From: a virus
Length of the DNA: 34,524 bases
Virus record (IMG/VR): IMGVR_UViG_3300021389_000076
Span: 1 to 34,524 of that record
Strand: one strand, 5' to 3'
The notes under the pieces are model-generated. The model did not search any database. It was not told the origin of the DNA and saw only the letters and a program-made list of their open reading frames with translations. Below are positions 8,090 to 14,609 of this stretch, in pieces. A program made the translations under genes and the position numbers. The first letter of the stretch is position 1. Each line of letters starts with the position of its first letter.

Positions 8090-8112
8090 GAGTGCCAAAC
8101 TTATTAACACTC
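8090..8112 (-). promoter_or_regulatory. Leader hairpin of the gp32-like gene (shared loop)
   Basis: The transcribed strand reads GAGTG, a 13-base loop TTAATAAGTTTGG, then CACTC: a perfect 5-bp stem about 50 bases before the start codon. The loop contains ATAAGTTTGG, identical to the sequence in the Hc1 leader hairpin at 2257-2272. The position is where T4 gene 32 carries its autoregulatory pseudoknot. Confidence 0.5.
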
Positions 8113-8120
8113 GGTGTATA

Positions 8121-8130
8121 TATAAATATA
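8121..8130 (-). promoter_or_regulatory. Late-type box TATATTTATA upstream of gp32-like gene
   Basis: An exact minus-strand TATATTTATA about 82 bases before the gp32-like ATG. The TTTG/CTTG -33 element is absent at the 20-base spacing. It is the only copy upstream of a replication gene, and would give the gp32-like gene a leader containing the 8090-8112 hairpin. Confidence 0.45.
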
Positions 8131-8176
8131 AAGAAACCACAAAAAACACCGAATTTTCGTGATTACTTATTAACAA

Positions 8177-8518
8177 TTATTTAGCCCATTTATCTCTTTG
8201 AACGATTTGTGAAATGATACCATAAACTGATAAATCTTCATAGGTATCTTGAATATTTTCACCAACCTCATCTGGTTGGCCTTTGACTACTAATTGTAGT
8301 AATCTTTGTATTTTATCATTCTTTCTAAACCACAATCCAGTCAATGCAACATTCTTATCTTCTGTTGTTTCCAAAGGTGAACCTACTGATATATTACCAG
8401 GTCCATAGTTCCTTTGTTTTTTACAAAAAGTTTCGTACATCTCATCGAGGATTTTTTTAAACTCTGCGGTGGTTTCAGGATATAACCTTTCACAGTATTC
8501 TTTTGCTGTTTCTTCCAT
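8177..8518 (-). CDS. DUF1599-like protein (possible nucleotide-related)
   Basis: A 113-residue protein with the pattern I associate with DUF1599: YETFCKKQRNYGPGNIS (about 29-45), then GLWFRKNDKIQRLLQLV (62-78), then ENIQDTYEDLSVYGIIS (89-105). Conserved acidic and arginine residues in helices recall MazG-like all-alpha pyrophosphatases, but I cannot confirm an activity. It lies directly behind promoter P2 (8537-8568) and is the last gene before the gp32 operon, so it is probably expressed early. Confidence 0.6.
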   Translation of the reverse strand: MEETAKEYCERLYPETTAEFKKILDEMYETFCKKQRNYGPGNISVGSPLETTEDKNVALTGLWFRKNDKIQRLLQLVVKGQPDEVGENIQDTYEDLSVYGIISQIVQRDKWAK

Positions 8519-8536
8519 ATTTAAATTTTATTTATA

Positions 8537-8568
8537 CAAATATACGAATTTATTTTTACAATTCCAAA
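8537..8568 (-). promoter_or_regulatory. Early-type promoter P2 (TTTG-N20-TATATTTG)
   Basis: Minus-strand TTTG (8565-8568), 20 bases, then TATATTTG (8537-8544), 19 bases before the ATG of the DUF1599-like gene. The spacer also shares AAAAATAAATTCG with P1 and P3. A 9-bp inverted repeat (TACGAATTT/AAATTCGTA) spans the spacer and upstream side. Confidence 0.8.
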
Positions 8569-8590
8569 CAAATTCGTATTTTTTTTATTA

Positions 8591-8881
8591 TTAAGCTTGA
8601 GATAGTTCCTCAATATCAATTTCTTTCATTAACAAATCATATGATAACTCGGTTGGGTTATGGAATATAACCTCGTGGTCAATATATTCAAACTTCTCCA
8701 AATCATTGGATTGTTTTTCTACTATCTTAGATAGTTTACCCTTCATATCATCAGTCCATATTGCTACATCTGATGATACTTCCATTGTGAACTTATGTCC
8801 ACCTTTTGGTTTCCAATGAGTTGTTCCCTCATGAAATCCATAATTTTCGTAATACTGAGTATCAATTATAATTTTTGCCAT
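8591..8881 (-). CDS. Hypothetical phage protein with DTQYYENYG/HWKPKGG motif
   Basis: A 96-residue protein of unknown function. Its N-terminus IIIDTQYYENYGF followed by HWKPKGGHKFTMEV resembles small proteins seen in many phages with a conserved ENYG and KxKGG pattern; I cannot name the family with certainty. The C-terminal third is acidic and helical. It belongs to the row of small early-type genes between P7 (9546-9577) and P2, separated from the next gene by only 17 bases. No signal peptide or membrane helix is seen. Confidence 0.7.
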   Translation of the reverse strand: MAKIIIDTQYYENYGFHEGTTHWKPKGGHKFTMEVSSDVAIWTDDMKGKLSKIVEKQSNDLEKFEYIDHEVIFHNPTELSYDLLMKEIDIEELSQA

Positions 8882-8898
8882 AATTCAAATTTTAAATT

Positions 8899-9129
8899 TT
8901 AATAAAAAAACGCATTCCACATAATTGAAATGGGTAGTTTGTGAACACCTCTTCGTGTTTCAATATGTTTGTTTGATTCGTATCGTCCTCGTTCATCCAT
9001 ATAAGTACAATAACCTTTTTCAGGATAAACACCAATTAATTTTGAACAAAGGGTTGGAGCGAAATTATTAGAAAACTTCTGTCCAATAACTTCTTTTAAT
9101 TCGTTTACTTGAGTTTCTGTAAAATACAT
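8899..9129 (-). CDS. Small hypothetical protein
   Basis: A 76-residue protein (starting MYFTETQVNELKEVIGQKF) with a helical N-terminus and aromatic, basic C-terminus ending WNAFFY. No motif recognised. It lies in the same run of closely spaced genes as the HExxH protein (10 bases upstream) and the DTQYYENYG protein (17 bases downstream), so it is probably cotranscribed from P7. Confidence 0.6.
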   Translation of the reverse strand: MYFTETQVNELKEVIGQKFSNNFAPTLCSKLIGVYPEKGYCTYMDERGRYESNKHIETRRGVHKLPISIMWNAFFY

Positions 9130-9139
9130 ATTTTAAGGT

Positions 9140-9526
9140 TTAAATAAATAATTTGTAATCTTTTTCGTAACTAATCGCTTCAATCTCATATGGATGAGTT
9201 ACATAATCATATCCCATATTGTAATATCTTTTGAACCAAGATGGTGATTGTAAGTAGTGGATGTATTCGTGAATCAAAGTTTGAATAACCATTTTCTTAC
9301 TTTTCATCTGTGGATAGTAAATACTAATTTCATTCATCATTGAACAATACTCAGCGTGACACTTATCTTCTTCACCTTCAGCACCTTCCTCACCACTATA
9401 CTTTTCATAAATGTTTTTATGAAGTTCTACATAAGGAGTACATTCTTGGAATTTTGAGAACCCATAATGTTTCTCAATCTTTGGGAAGATTTCTTTAACT
9501 ATTTTTTTAACTGTTGATTCTTTCAT
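9140..9526 (-). CDS. Putative zinc metallopeptidase (HExxH)
   Basis: A 128-residue protein with a zincin motif HEYIH (H86, E87, H90) in TLIHEYIHYLQ, and a likely third ligand glutamate in YEIEAISYEKDY about 25 residues later. That spacing fits gluzincin- or SprT-like small metallopeptidases. An acidic insert GEEGAEGEED (about 45-54) and two cysteines (CHAEYC) lie before the active site. A frame extending to 9535 would start with TTG; I use the ATG at 9526 because it is 20 bases after the -7 box of promoter P7. No signal peptide, so the target is intracellular and unknown; small phage zincins can be virion-maturation or host-takeover proteases. Confidence 0.65.
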   Translation of the reverse strand: MKESTVKKIVKEIFPKIEKHYGFSKFQECTPYVELHKNIYEKYSGEEGAEGEEDKCHAEYCSMMNEISIYYPQMKSKKMVIQTLIHEYIHYLQSPSWFKRYYNMGYDYVTHPYEIEAISYEKDYKLFI

Positions 9527-9545
9527 AACTCTCAATCTTACACTA

Positions 9546-9577
9546 CTAATATACGAAAAATATTTGAGACTACCAAA
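9546..9577 (-). promoter_or_regulatory. Early-type promoter P7 (TTTG-N20-TATATTAG)
   Basis: Minus-strand TTTG at 9574-9577, 20-base spacer, TATATTAG at 9546-9553. One deviation from the -7 consensus (TTAG for TTTG), but the spacing and flanking CG are the same as in P1-P3. It lies directly upstream of the HExxH gene and probably drives the three genes to 8591. Confidence 0.65.
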
Positions 9578-9594
9578 TTTTTTAACACTTTTTT

Positions 9595-9885
9595 TTAATC
9601 AACTTGATTATGTGCATAATATTTACTTGAATCTGTGATATTATAATTGTATAAAGTTCCACAATCATCATCATCCATGGTATTTTCGGTAATATTACAC
9701 CAATCTGGTAGTATTTTTTTCAATCCGTCTAAATCTACTTTTTGCCAGTATCCAAATCTAAGTGTTATTCCTGTACACACAGAATACACTCTACCTTTAG
9801 TGAAGTAATCATCATTTCCGATTTGGAAATCATCAGAACCATACCACTTTTTAATTTGTTTAAATATTTTATATCCTATTCTCAT
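9595..9885 (-). CDS. Hypothetical protein
   Basis: A 96-residue protein rich in Asp, Tyr and Trp, with segments GRVYSVCTGITLRFGYWQKVDLDG and an acidic run MDDDDCGTLYNYN. No motif recognised. It is read together with two more unknown genes from promoter P4 (10507-10538): 10128-10469, 9896-10108, then this one, with 10- to 20-base gaps. There is no secretion signal. The high aromatic and acidic content is typical of small phage host-takeover proteins, but that is only suggestive. Confidence 0.6.
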   Translation of the reverse strand: MRIGYKIFKQIKKWYGSDDFQIGNDDYFTKGRVYSVCTGITLRFGYWQKVDLDGLKKILPDWCNITENTMDDDDCGTLYNYNITDSSKYYAHNQVD

Positions 9886-9895
9886 GTCTTATATT

Positions 9896-10108
9896 TTAAA
9901 TTCCACATTCCATTCTATGAACATACTCATGGTGGAGATATTCAGTATAAACTTGTAGGTTTAAGTAATCGCCTTGTTTACTATAATCCCCAATGTAACT
10001 AAAATCCAAACTATCGAAGTTAGAATCGTTACTAACTAACCAAGAATATTGTTTCTTGGTTAAATATGTTAAATCATTTAATTTTTTTACTAAATCTGCT
10101 ACTGTCAT
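9896..10108 (-). CDS. Small hypothetical protein
   Basis: A 70-residue protein (MTVADLVKKLNDLTYLTKKQ at the start) with a predicted N-terminal helix and a tyrosine-rich C-terminus (YTEYLHHEYVHRMECG). The HHEYVH stretch resembles HExxH in letters only: E and H are not in the right register (HHEYVH does contain H-E-Y-V-H), but the protein is too short to carry a third ligand and fold. It is part of the P4 operon. Confidence 0.55.
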   Translation of the reverse strand: MTVADLVKKLNDLTYLTKKQYSWLVSNDSNFDSLDFSYIGDYSKQGDYLNLQVYTEYLHHEYVHRMECGI

Positions 10109-10127
10109 ATCTTATATATTTTATATT

Positions 10128-10469
10128 TTAAAATTGTCCATCATCTTCAAATGATACCAATTCTGGTTCAGAATACTTGTATGTTACTGATAAAGTTGGG
10201 TTAAATATTGTTTGATATCCACTTTGATTATAAACACTATTAGTAAAGTTACTAATAACTGTATCTATAAAATCTTTTAGAAGATAAGTTCCATCAGAAG
10301 AACCGAAGCCATCTCCCTCATCCCAATCATTAGTCCATTCTTCAGCTATCTGTACTGAAATATCAACCAATTCAGAGAATTGAATTTGTTCATCGTTAAT
10401 CATTTGTTTGAAAGAATCGATACCAAGAGCCTTGGTTACGATAGTGGAAGGGTTTACTAAGTAATTCAT
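10128..10469 (-). CDS. Hypothetical protein, first gene behind repeated promoter P4
   Basis: A 113-residue acidic protein (starting MNYLVNPSTIVTKALGIDSF), with EEWTNDWDEGDGFGSSDGTY in the middle. No known motif. Its ATG lies about 38 bases downstream of the -7 box of promoter P4, whose leader matches the leader of the P5 gene at 18587-18874, so the two genes should be coregulated although their products are unrelated. Confidence 0.65.
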   Translation of the reverse strand: MNYLVNPSTIVTKALGIDSFKQMINDEQIQFSELVDISVQIAEEWTNDWDEGDGFGSSDGTYLLKDFIDTVISNFTNSVYNQSGYQTIFNPTLSVTYKYSEPELVSFEDDGQF

Positions 10470-10496
10470 TCGTTTAACTTTTAAGTGTTATTAATT

Positions 10497-10511
10497 ATTT
10501 ACATAGTAAAT
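10497..10511. promoter_or_regulatory. Candidate operator palindrome, copy A
   Basis: ATTTAC-ATA-GTAAAT, a perfect 6-bp inverted repeat with a 3-base centre, overlapping the first bases of the -7 box of P4. The same 15 bases occur at 18901-18915 and 19211-19225. The position would let a dimeric protein block promoter opening. Confidence 0.6.
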
Positions 10512-10538
10512 ATACGAAAAAAAAACGAGAAATCCAAG
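10507..10538 (-). promoter_or_regulatory. Early-type promoter P4 (CTTG-N20-TATATTTA)
   Basis: Minus-strand CTTG at 10535-10538 and TATATTTA at 10507-10514 with the same 20-base spacer as P1-P3. The -7 box has A in place of the final G, and it is covered by the palindrome at 10497-10511. Confidence 0.7.
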
Positions 10539-10549
10539 CAAAAAGTGAA

Positions 10550-10951
10550 TTATTTTTTGTTAAATTCTATTACCTCGAAGATTCTTGTAGAAATCTTTTT
10601 TGTTCCTTCTACATTGGTAACGATGATTGAGTTTTGGAATTTATCCCAATCGATAGAGAATTTTTTATCTAATACACCATTGTTTTCTTCTTTAACTAAT
10701 TCGTTTAGTGCATTGATGGTATAAAGAGTATTAGATTGTTTCTTTCTATGAACTAATATAGTATCAGAAAGAGGTCTTTCTGGTCTAAATGTTGTATCTA
10801 TATTATAGGTAACAAAAAGCTCTTCCAAATTACCCTTATTCTGTAAAACATAGATATAGTTATAAACTATATGATACGTTTCTCGAATTTGTTGCAAGGT
10901 ATTCTGAAGTTCAACTTTAGTAGTAAAAGTACAAAGTAACTGTGTTTGCAT
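10550..10951 (-). CDS. Hypothetical protein
   Basis: A 133-residue protein (MQTQLLCTFTTKVELQNTLQQI at the start) that may be an alpha/beta fold: an initial strand, a helix with YHIVYNYIYVLQNKG, then LFVTYNIDTT, DTILVHRKKQSNTLYTINALNELV and a final strand-rich part. I recall proteins of this kind in marine T4-like phages but cannot assign a function. It is preceded by a late-type box at 10983-10992 and is followed by the P4 cassette, so it is probably a single late-expressed gene. Confidence 0.65.
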   Translation of the reverse strand: MQTQLLCTFTTKVELQNTLQQIRETYHIVYNYIYVLQNKGNLEELFVTYNIDTTFRPERPLSDTILVHRKKQSNTLYTINALNELVKEENNGVLDKKFSIDWDKFQNSIIVTNVEGTKKISTRIFEVIEFNKK

Positions 10952-10982
10952 AAATTTCCTATCTCAATTATAATTGGTCACC

Positions 10983-10992
10983 TATAAATATA
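10983..10992 (-). promoter_or_regulatory. Late-type box TATATTTATA
   Basis: Exact minus-strand TATATTTATA, 32 bases before the ATG at 10951, in a 114-base gap that contains nothing else recognisable. No TTTG/CTTG at the -33 position. Confidence 0.55.
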
Positions 10993-11065
10993 ATCGAATT
11001 TTACGAAAATGTTAAAATATTAACTAAATGTAATGTACCTCGAATTAGAGTTATGTATGGGGGTT

Positions 11066-13333
11066 CTAGCAAGTGTATTTCTTAGAATACTCTTCTTTTT
11101 CAGGAAAATCTCTACCCTCAGCAACGTTGGCACAATATAGTTTTTCTTTCATAGAAGGATGTAGATTCATTTCTAAATTAACTGCTGGTTCATAACCCAA
11201 ACCTCTTTGTCTTGGTGCAACAGTTGAGAGAGGAATCTTTTCTCCACTTGCCTCTACTTCAAATACCAATTGATAATCACCCTTTTCATCTGGTCCATCT
11301 ATTGTTAGATTTTCTTCTATTTCATCATAATTGGTTGTACCAAATATTCTTTCAAGAACTTTAGGGTCTGCATTAACACCTCCAAGAGACATCTTCTCTT
11401 CTCCTTCAAGTAATGATTTAAGTGGAAACTTTTCTCTTACTGTATTCATCATACCACTTTTGTATGGTTCGTTTACCATATTTTCAACAAATGCTTTATT
11501 AAAATCTTTTCCTATTTTTAGATGTTTTTCAAGTGCCTTTTCTGATTCTTCATCACCTAAAAATTTACCAGTTCTCATCATCATTGTAGAAAACTTATCT
11601 AAGTACATTGAAGTGGTTTTTTGTTTTTTAAATCCAGCTTCAATCATTTTATCTCTTAATTCATCTCGGTTGATTGGATGTGTTAATCCTTTTAAAACTT
11701 TAACAAATGCAGCAGTATATTTTTTATCTTGATTTAGTGCTTTTGATAATTTAGCAATACCTTCTGGTGAATCATCTATACTATTCATTAAGGTAAGTTG
11801 TTGTAAAGAAACATTATTATAGAATTCAACATTACTACTTCTCATTTTTTCGTTAAATACTTTTGGAGAAGCTGCATCAGGTACTCTATTCATACCTTCT
11901 TCTTTTAATTCTTGTTCTCTTTTCTTTAACTTTTCATCTTCTTTTTTACCTTCACCTTTTGTATTTTCTTTATTAGCTTTTAGTTCAGCTCTTCTTTGTT
12001 GTATCTGCTCTAACTCTTTAGATTCTTCTTCACTCAAAGCCCATGTACCAACTGCACTTACTGATGGTTGTGATAGGAATATATCCAAATCTTTTTTAAG
12101 TGATACTTCATCTAATTTAGATTCACCTGTTTCTTTGTTTTTTACTCTAAGGTACATATCAGTAGAGAATCCTTTGTTTTGAGAATAACTTTCCATTCCC
12201 ATTGCTTCTACCTCATCACCTAAATCCCATGCACCATTTTCTATTTCCCAATTTCCTTTTCCAAATTCGGCATCATATCTTTGTCTAATACCTGCTCTTA
12301 CCGCTTTAGAAGAGTTTACCCAACCTGCATCTAAAATAGGTTCTTGTCCTTTTTTATATCTTGGTGGTTTATAAGATGAACCATCTGCCTTTTTTTGTTC
12401 TAACTTTTCATTGTGAGATTCAATGATAGATACAACTTGTTCAAATTGTTCATCATCTAATGTAGAGAATACCATAGACATTACTTCACCAGCTTGAGCT
12501 TGTATCTTACCTGCACCAGAACCACCAATCATTGAAGTCATAGGAGGTGTTGTACTATTTACTAATCGAGCATTTACTAATCTCTCCATTAGTTTAACAT
12601 ATTTTTTTGGTACTTTTGATGGTGAACCAAAAACATCTTCTGATAATTTTACTGGTGTATCAGAGTTGGATTCTGGTTTATTTTTTTCATACTCTTCATC
12701 AGTTATATCAATTTCTTTTTCATAAAACTCTCTATTAACTTCACCAAGAGATTTATTTTTTTCTCTTTTTAGAACATTTGGTTGAGATTGTGGAGTTGAT
12801 TTCTTTTCTTCAGGATTACTATCTTCTTTTTCTTTTTGGATTTTATCTACAATTTCTTTTTCTTTTTTTCTTTGTGCTTTTTGAGATGGAGTATTAAAAG
12901 TTTTCTTTATAGAATCTTGTTTTTCCTTTTCTTCTTCTGGTGAACTTCCATCACCACTTGAGTTTTGTTCCGAATCTTTAGCAGCTTCTTCTCCCTCTTC
13001 TCCTTGCTTTTCCTTTTCTTTATCGTATTCAGAATCAGATACTGCTTTTAGTTTTCCGCTATCATCTTTGGTGTATTTCTGAGCACCATCTTTACCTTTA
13101 TCAGAAGCCTTTACATAAAAACCTTTACCAATATGAGCATAATCTTTATCCTCACCTTCAGTATCATCTTCATTAGTTAGAAATTCAAAGATAGTTTCTT
13201 TTACATCATACTCACCCCATTCTGAAAGAATCTCAGACATGATTGATTGATGTTCCTTGTTATGTACATTGGGAATCCCTACTCTGTATGAGAGTTCTCT
13301 TACTAACTTATCTATGATTTCTTTATAATCCAT
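11066..13333 (-). CDS. Large protein of unknown function, charged N-terminal linker
   Basis: A 755-residue protein in three parts. A short folded N-terminus (1-75, ending AHIGKGFYVKASDKG) precedes a very long Lys/Glu/Ser-rich, probably disordered linker (about 76-235). A folded C-terminal half (240-755) contains GMESYSQNKGFSTDMYLRV and DEVSLKKDLDIFL (D392, E409, K413/K414), a spacing reminiscent of a PD-(D/E)XK-like nuclease core but not a clean match. GGSGAGK at 270-276 looks like a P-loop but lacks the following Ser/Thr. I believe related proteins occur in marine T4-like phages, but I do not recognise a function. It follows the LamG-like gene by 15 bases, and a late-type box overlaps the gap. 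It could be virion-associated or a processing enzyme. Confidence 0.75.
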   Translation of the reverse strand: MDYKEIIDKLVRELSYRVGIPNVHNKEHQSIMSEILSEWGEYDVKETIFEFLTNEDDTEGEDKDYAHIGKGFYVKASDKGKDGAQKYTKDDSGKLKAVSDSEYDKEKEKQGEEGEEAAKDSEQNSSGDGSSPEEEKEKQDSIKKTFNTPSQKAQRKKEKEIVDKIQKEKEDSNPEEKKSTPQSQPNVLKREKNKSLGEVNREFYEKEIDITDEEYEKNKPESNSDTPVKLSEDVFGSPSKVPKKYVKLMERLVNARLVNSTTPPMTSMIGGSGAGKIQAQAGEVMSMVFSTLDDEQFEQVVSIIESHNEKLEQKKADGSSYKPPRYKKGQEPILDAGWVNSSKAVRAGIRQRYDAEFGKGNWEIENGAWDLGDEVEAMGMESYSQNKGFSTDMYLRVKNKETGESKLDEVSLKKDLDIFLSQPSVSAVGTWALSEEESKELEQIQQRRAELKANKENTKGEGKKEDEKLKKREQELKEEGMNRVPDAASPKVFNEKMRSSNVEFYNNVSLQQLTLMNSIDDSPEGIAKLSKALNQDKKYTAAFVKVLKGLTHPINRDELRDKMIEAGFKKQKTTSMYLDKFSTMMMRTGKFLGDEESEKALEKHLKIGKDFNKAFVENMVNEPYKSGMMNTVREKFPLKSLLEGEEKMSLGGVNADPKVLERIFGTTNYDEIEENLTIDGPDEKGDYQLVFEVEASGEKIPLSTVAPRQRGLGYEPAVNLEMNLHPSMKEKLYCANVAEGRDFPEKEEYSKKYTC

Positions 13334-13340
13334 ACTATAC

Positions 13341-13350
13341 TATAAATATT
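13341..13350 (-). promoter_or_regulatory. Possible late-type box (AATATTTATA)
   Basis: A 9-of-10 match to TATATTTATA only 8 bases before the ATG at 13333 and overlapping the stop codon of the LamG-like gene. If active it would give an almost leaderless transcript, so it may be fortuitous. Confidence 0.25.
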
Positions 13351-14245
13351 AAGGTGCAGAATTCTTATATGTATGGTCACTTGGTAGAGAACTTGTTAAT
13401 CCCCATTTGTGTGCAAGATAACCTTCTGCTTTTATTAAATGTGTTAAATCAGTACCACTTGTACCAGGTATATTTGCTACTGCAAAGAATTCACCTAATT
13501 TACCATCCAATTCTTGAGATGACCTGTTTCTCATCAACCTTAATTGTTGGTTTGTTTGTAATGAGTTATCATAATCATTTACAGGTGTGAATGCGTTTGT
13601 ACCATCTACTCTAACACCGATTTGGTTTCCACTCTTATTAAACCAACAAGCAACGATGTGATATTGATTTCTTGTTAAACTTTTATCATCCCATAATTCT
13701 ACATTACCAATTGTAGAACTAATTCTGTTAGAAAATAAACCATCCAAATCTAATTCACCTGGCCAAGAGTTTGATGAGTTACCACTACTGATTGCATAAT
13801 CTCTTTTTGGTGATTGATTTGTTTCATAACTCCAAAGTGTATCTTGAGTACTATTTGTTCCTTCGAATCTAAACACACCGATTGCCCAATGGTTACCATT
13901 TGATACTTGTGCTTCATTTGTACTACTTTGTAGATAATCTCCATTACCATCAAAATCGAATACATTCAATCCGTTCTGAGTTGATGAGTTAGTTACTACA
14001 TTACTACCAATATCTATTGTATAAGTTCCTGATTTATCAGTTACAGAAGTTAGGCCTGTTCCACTTCTTGTGTAAGTTGAAGAATCTGATGCATCAATCC
14101 AAGCAACAGTTGTTATATCTGTATTTGGTGACCAAGGAGTTGAGGCACTACCTGTTGGCCAGATGTGTTCGTTATTATAATAAACACCATCCACCGAAAC
14201 ATTATTGAAATAAATGCCTTGTGCGGTATTAATCCTTCTATCCAT
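13349..14245 (-). CDS. LamG/concanavalin-like virion-associated protein
   Basis: A 298-residue protein. After a short N-terminal segment (VSVDGVYYNNEHIWPTG, like phage minor structural proteins) it has a jelly-roll-type domain: WIDASDSSTYTRSGT, FDFDGNGDYLQSS, GVFRFEGTNS, IVACWFNKSGNQIGVRVDG and LGEFFAVANIPG. It ends with the motif AEGYLAHKWGLTSSLPSDH that is very common in LamG-like proteins of marine phages and bacteria. Such domains bind carbohydrates. A preceding AAGGAT ribosome-binding site and a 2-base gap from the fibre-like gene upstream suggest the two are made together and form an adhesion or receptor-binding structure on the virion. Confidence 0.7.
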   Translation of the reverse strand: MDRRINTAQGIYFNNVSVDGVYYNNEHIWPTGSASTPWSPNTDITTVAWIDASDSSTYTRSGTGLTSVTDKSGTYTIDIGSNVVTNSSTQNGLNVFDFDGNGDYLQSSTNEAQVSNGNHWAIGVFRFEGTNSTQDTLWSYETNQSPKRDYAISSGNSSNSWPGELDLDGLFSNRISSTIGNVELWDDKSLTRNQYHIVACWFNKSGNQIGVRVDGTNAFTPVNDYDNSLQTNQQLRLMRNRSSQELDGKLGEFFAVANIPGTSGTDLTHLIKAEGYLAHKWGLTSSLPSDHTYKNSAP

Positions 14246-14247
14246 TG

Positions 14248-14580
14248 TTATCCTTGTATGATATATAAAGTACCACTAACTGGTGTAATTGCTTCATAAG
14301 ATGCGGTTGTCATCACTTGTATCGTATCTACTGTTGATGAACTCACATATCCTAAACTTGCTATTTGAGTTGAACCACTAATAATATTACTACCATCTGT
14401 GATTTGAGTTGAACCACTTATGATTCCATCACCATCTGTGTTTAAATATTTTGAATCAAAAGTTGTTGTGGTAGCTACAGAATCAACTACCCATGTTGTT
14501 CCATTATAACGATATACCGTACCATTACTTGCGGTGTGAGTATCTCCACTTGATGCTCCATCAGGAAAATTGAAAGCCAT
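14248..14580 (-). CDS. Small fibre-like structural protein
   Basis: A 110-residue Ser/Thr/Gly-rich protein. Its N-terminus FPDGASSGDTHTASNGTVYRY, NGTTWVVDS resembles the collar-like start of phage fibre proteins. The centre has a short repeat ISGSTQITD / ISGSTQIAS (about 54-76), and the end SGTLYIIQG resembles fibre tips. No enzyme motif. A strong AAAGGAG ribosome-binding site 9 bases before the ATG fits high late expression. It overlaps nothing and lies just upstream of the LamG-like gene, so a fibre-adhesin pair is plausible. Confidence 0.6.
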   Translation of the reverse strand: MAFNFPDGASSGDTHTASNGTVYRYNGTTWVVDSVATTTTFDSKYLNTDGDGIISGSTQITDGSNIISGSTQIASLGYVSSSTVDTIQVMTTASYEAITPVSGTLYIIQG

Positions 14581-14599
14581 AATTAAATCTCCTTTACTA

Positions 14600-14609
14600 T
14601 ATAAGTATT
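14600..14609 (-). promoter_or_regulatory. Weak late-type box before fibre-like gene
   Basis: The minus strand reads AATACTTATA about 20 bases before the ATG at 14580, two mismatches from TATATTTATA. Listed because of its position; the fibre gene may instead be read through from the nuclease gene. Confidence 0.25.

Larger units (their letters stand above)
10479..10558. repeat. Repeated promoter cassette, copy A
   Basis: About 80 bases nearly identical to 18883-18960 and largely identical to 19203-19272. It includes the upstream AT tract, the CTTGG -33 region, the -7 box, the palindrome over the start site and, for copies A and B, the leader TTAATAACACTTAAAA. Here the upstream end overlaps the stop codon of the 10550-10951 gene. 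Confidence 0.8.

Noticed and set aside
9896-10108. HEYVH in a 70-residue protein as a second zinc peptidase
   Set aside because: It is near the C-terminus of a very short protein with no room for a third ligand or a zincin fold; the match is likely accidental.
12502-12526. P-loop-like GGSGAGK in the 755-residue protein
   Set aside because: The Ser/Thr after Lys is replaced by Ile and there is no Walker B or other NTPase motif, so I do not call an ATPase.
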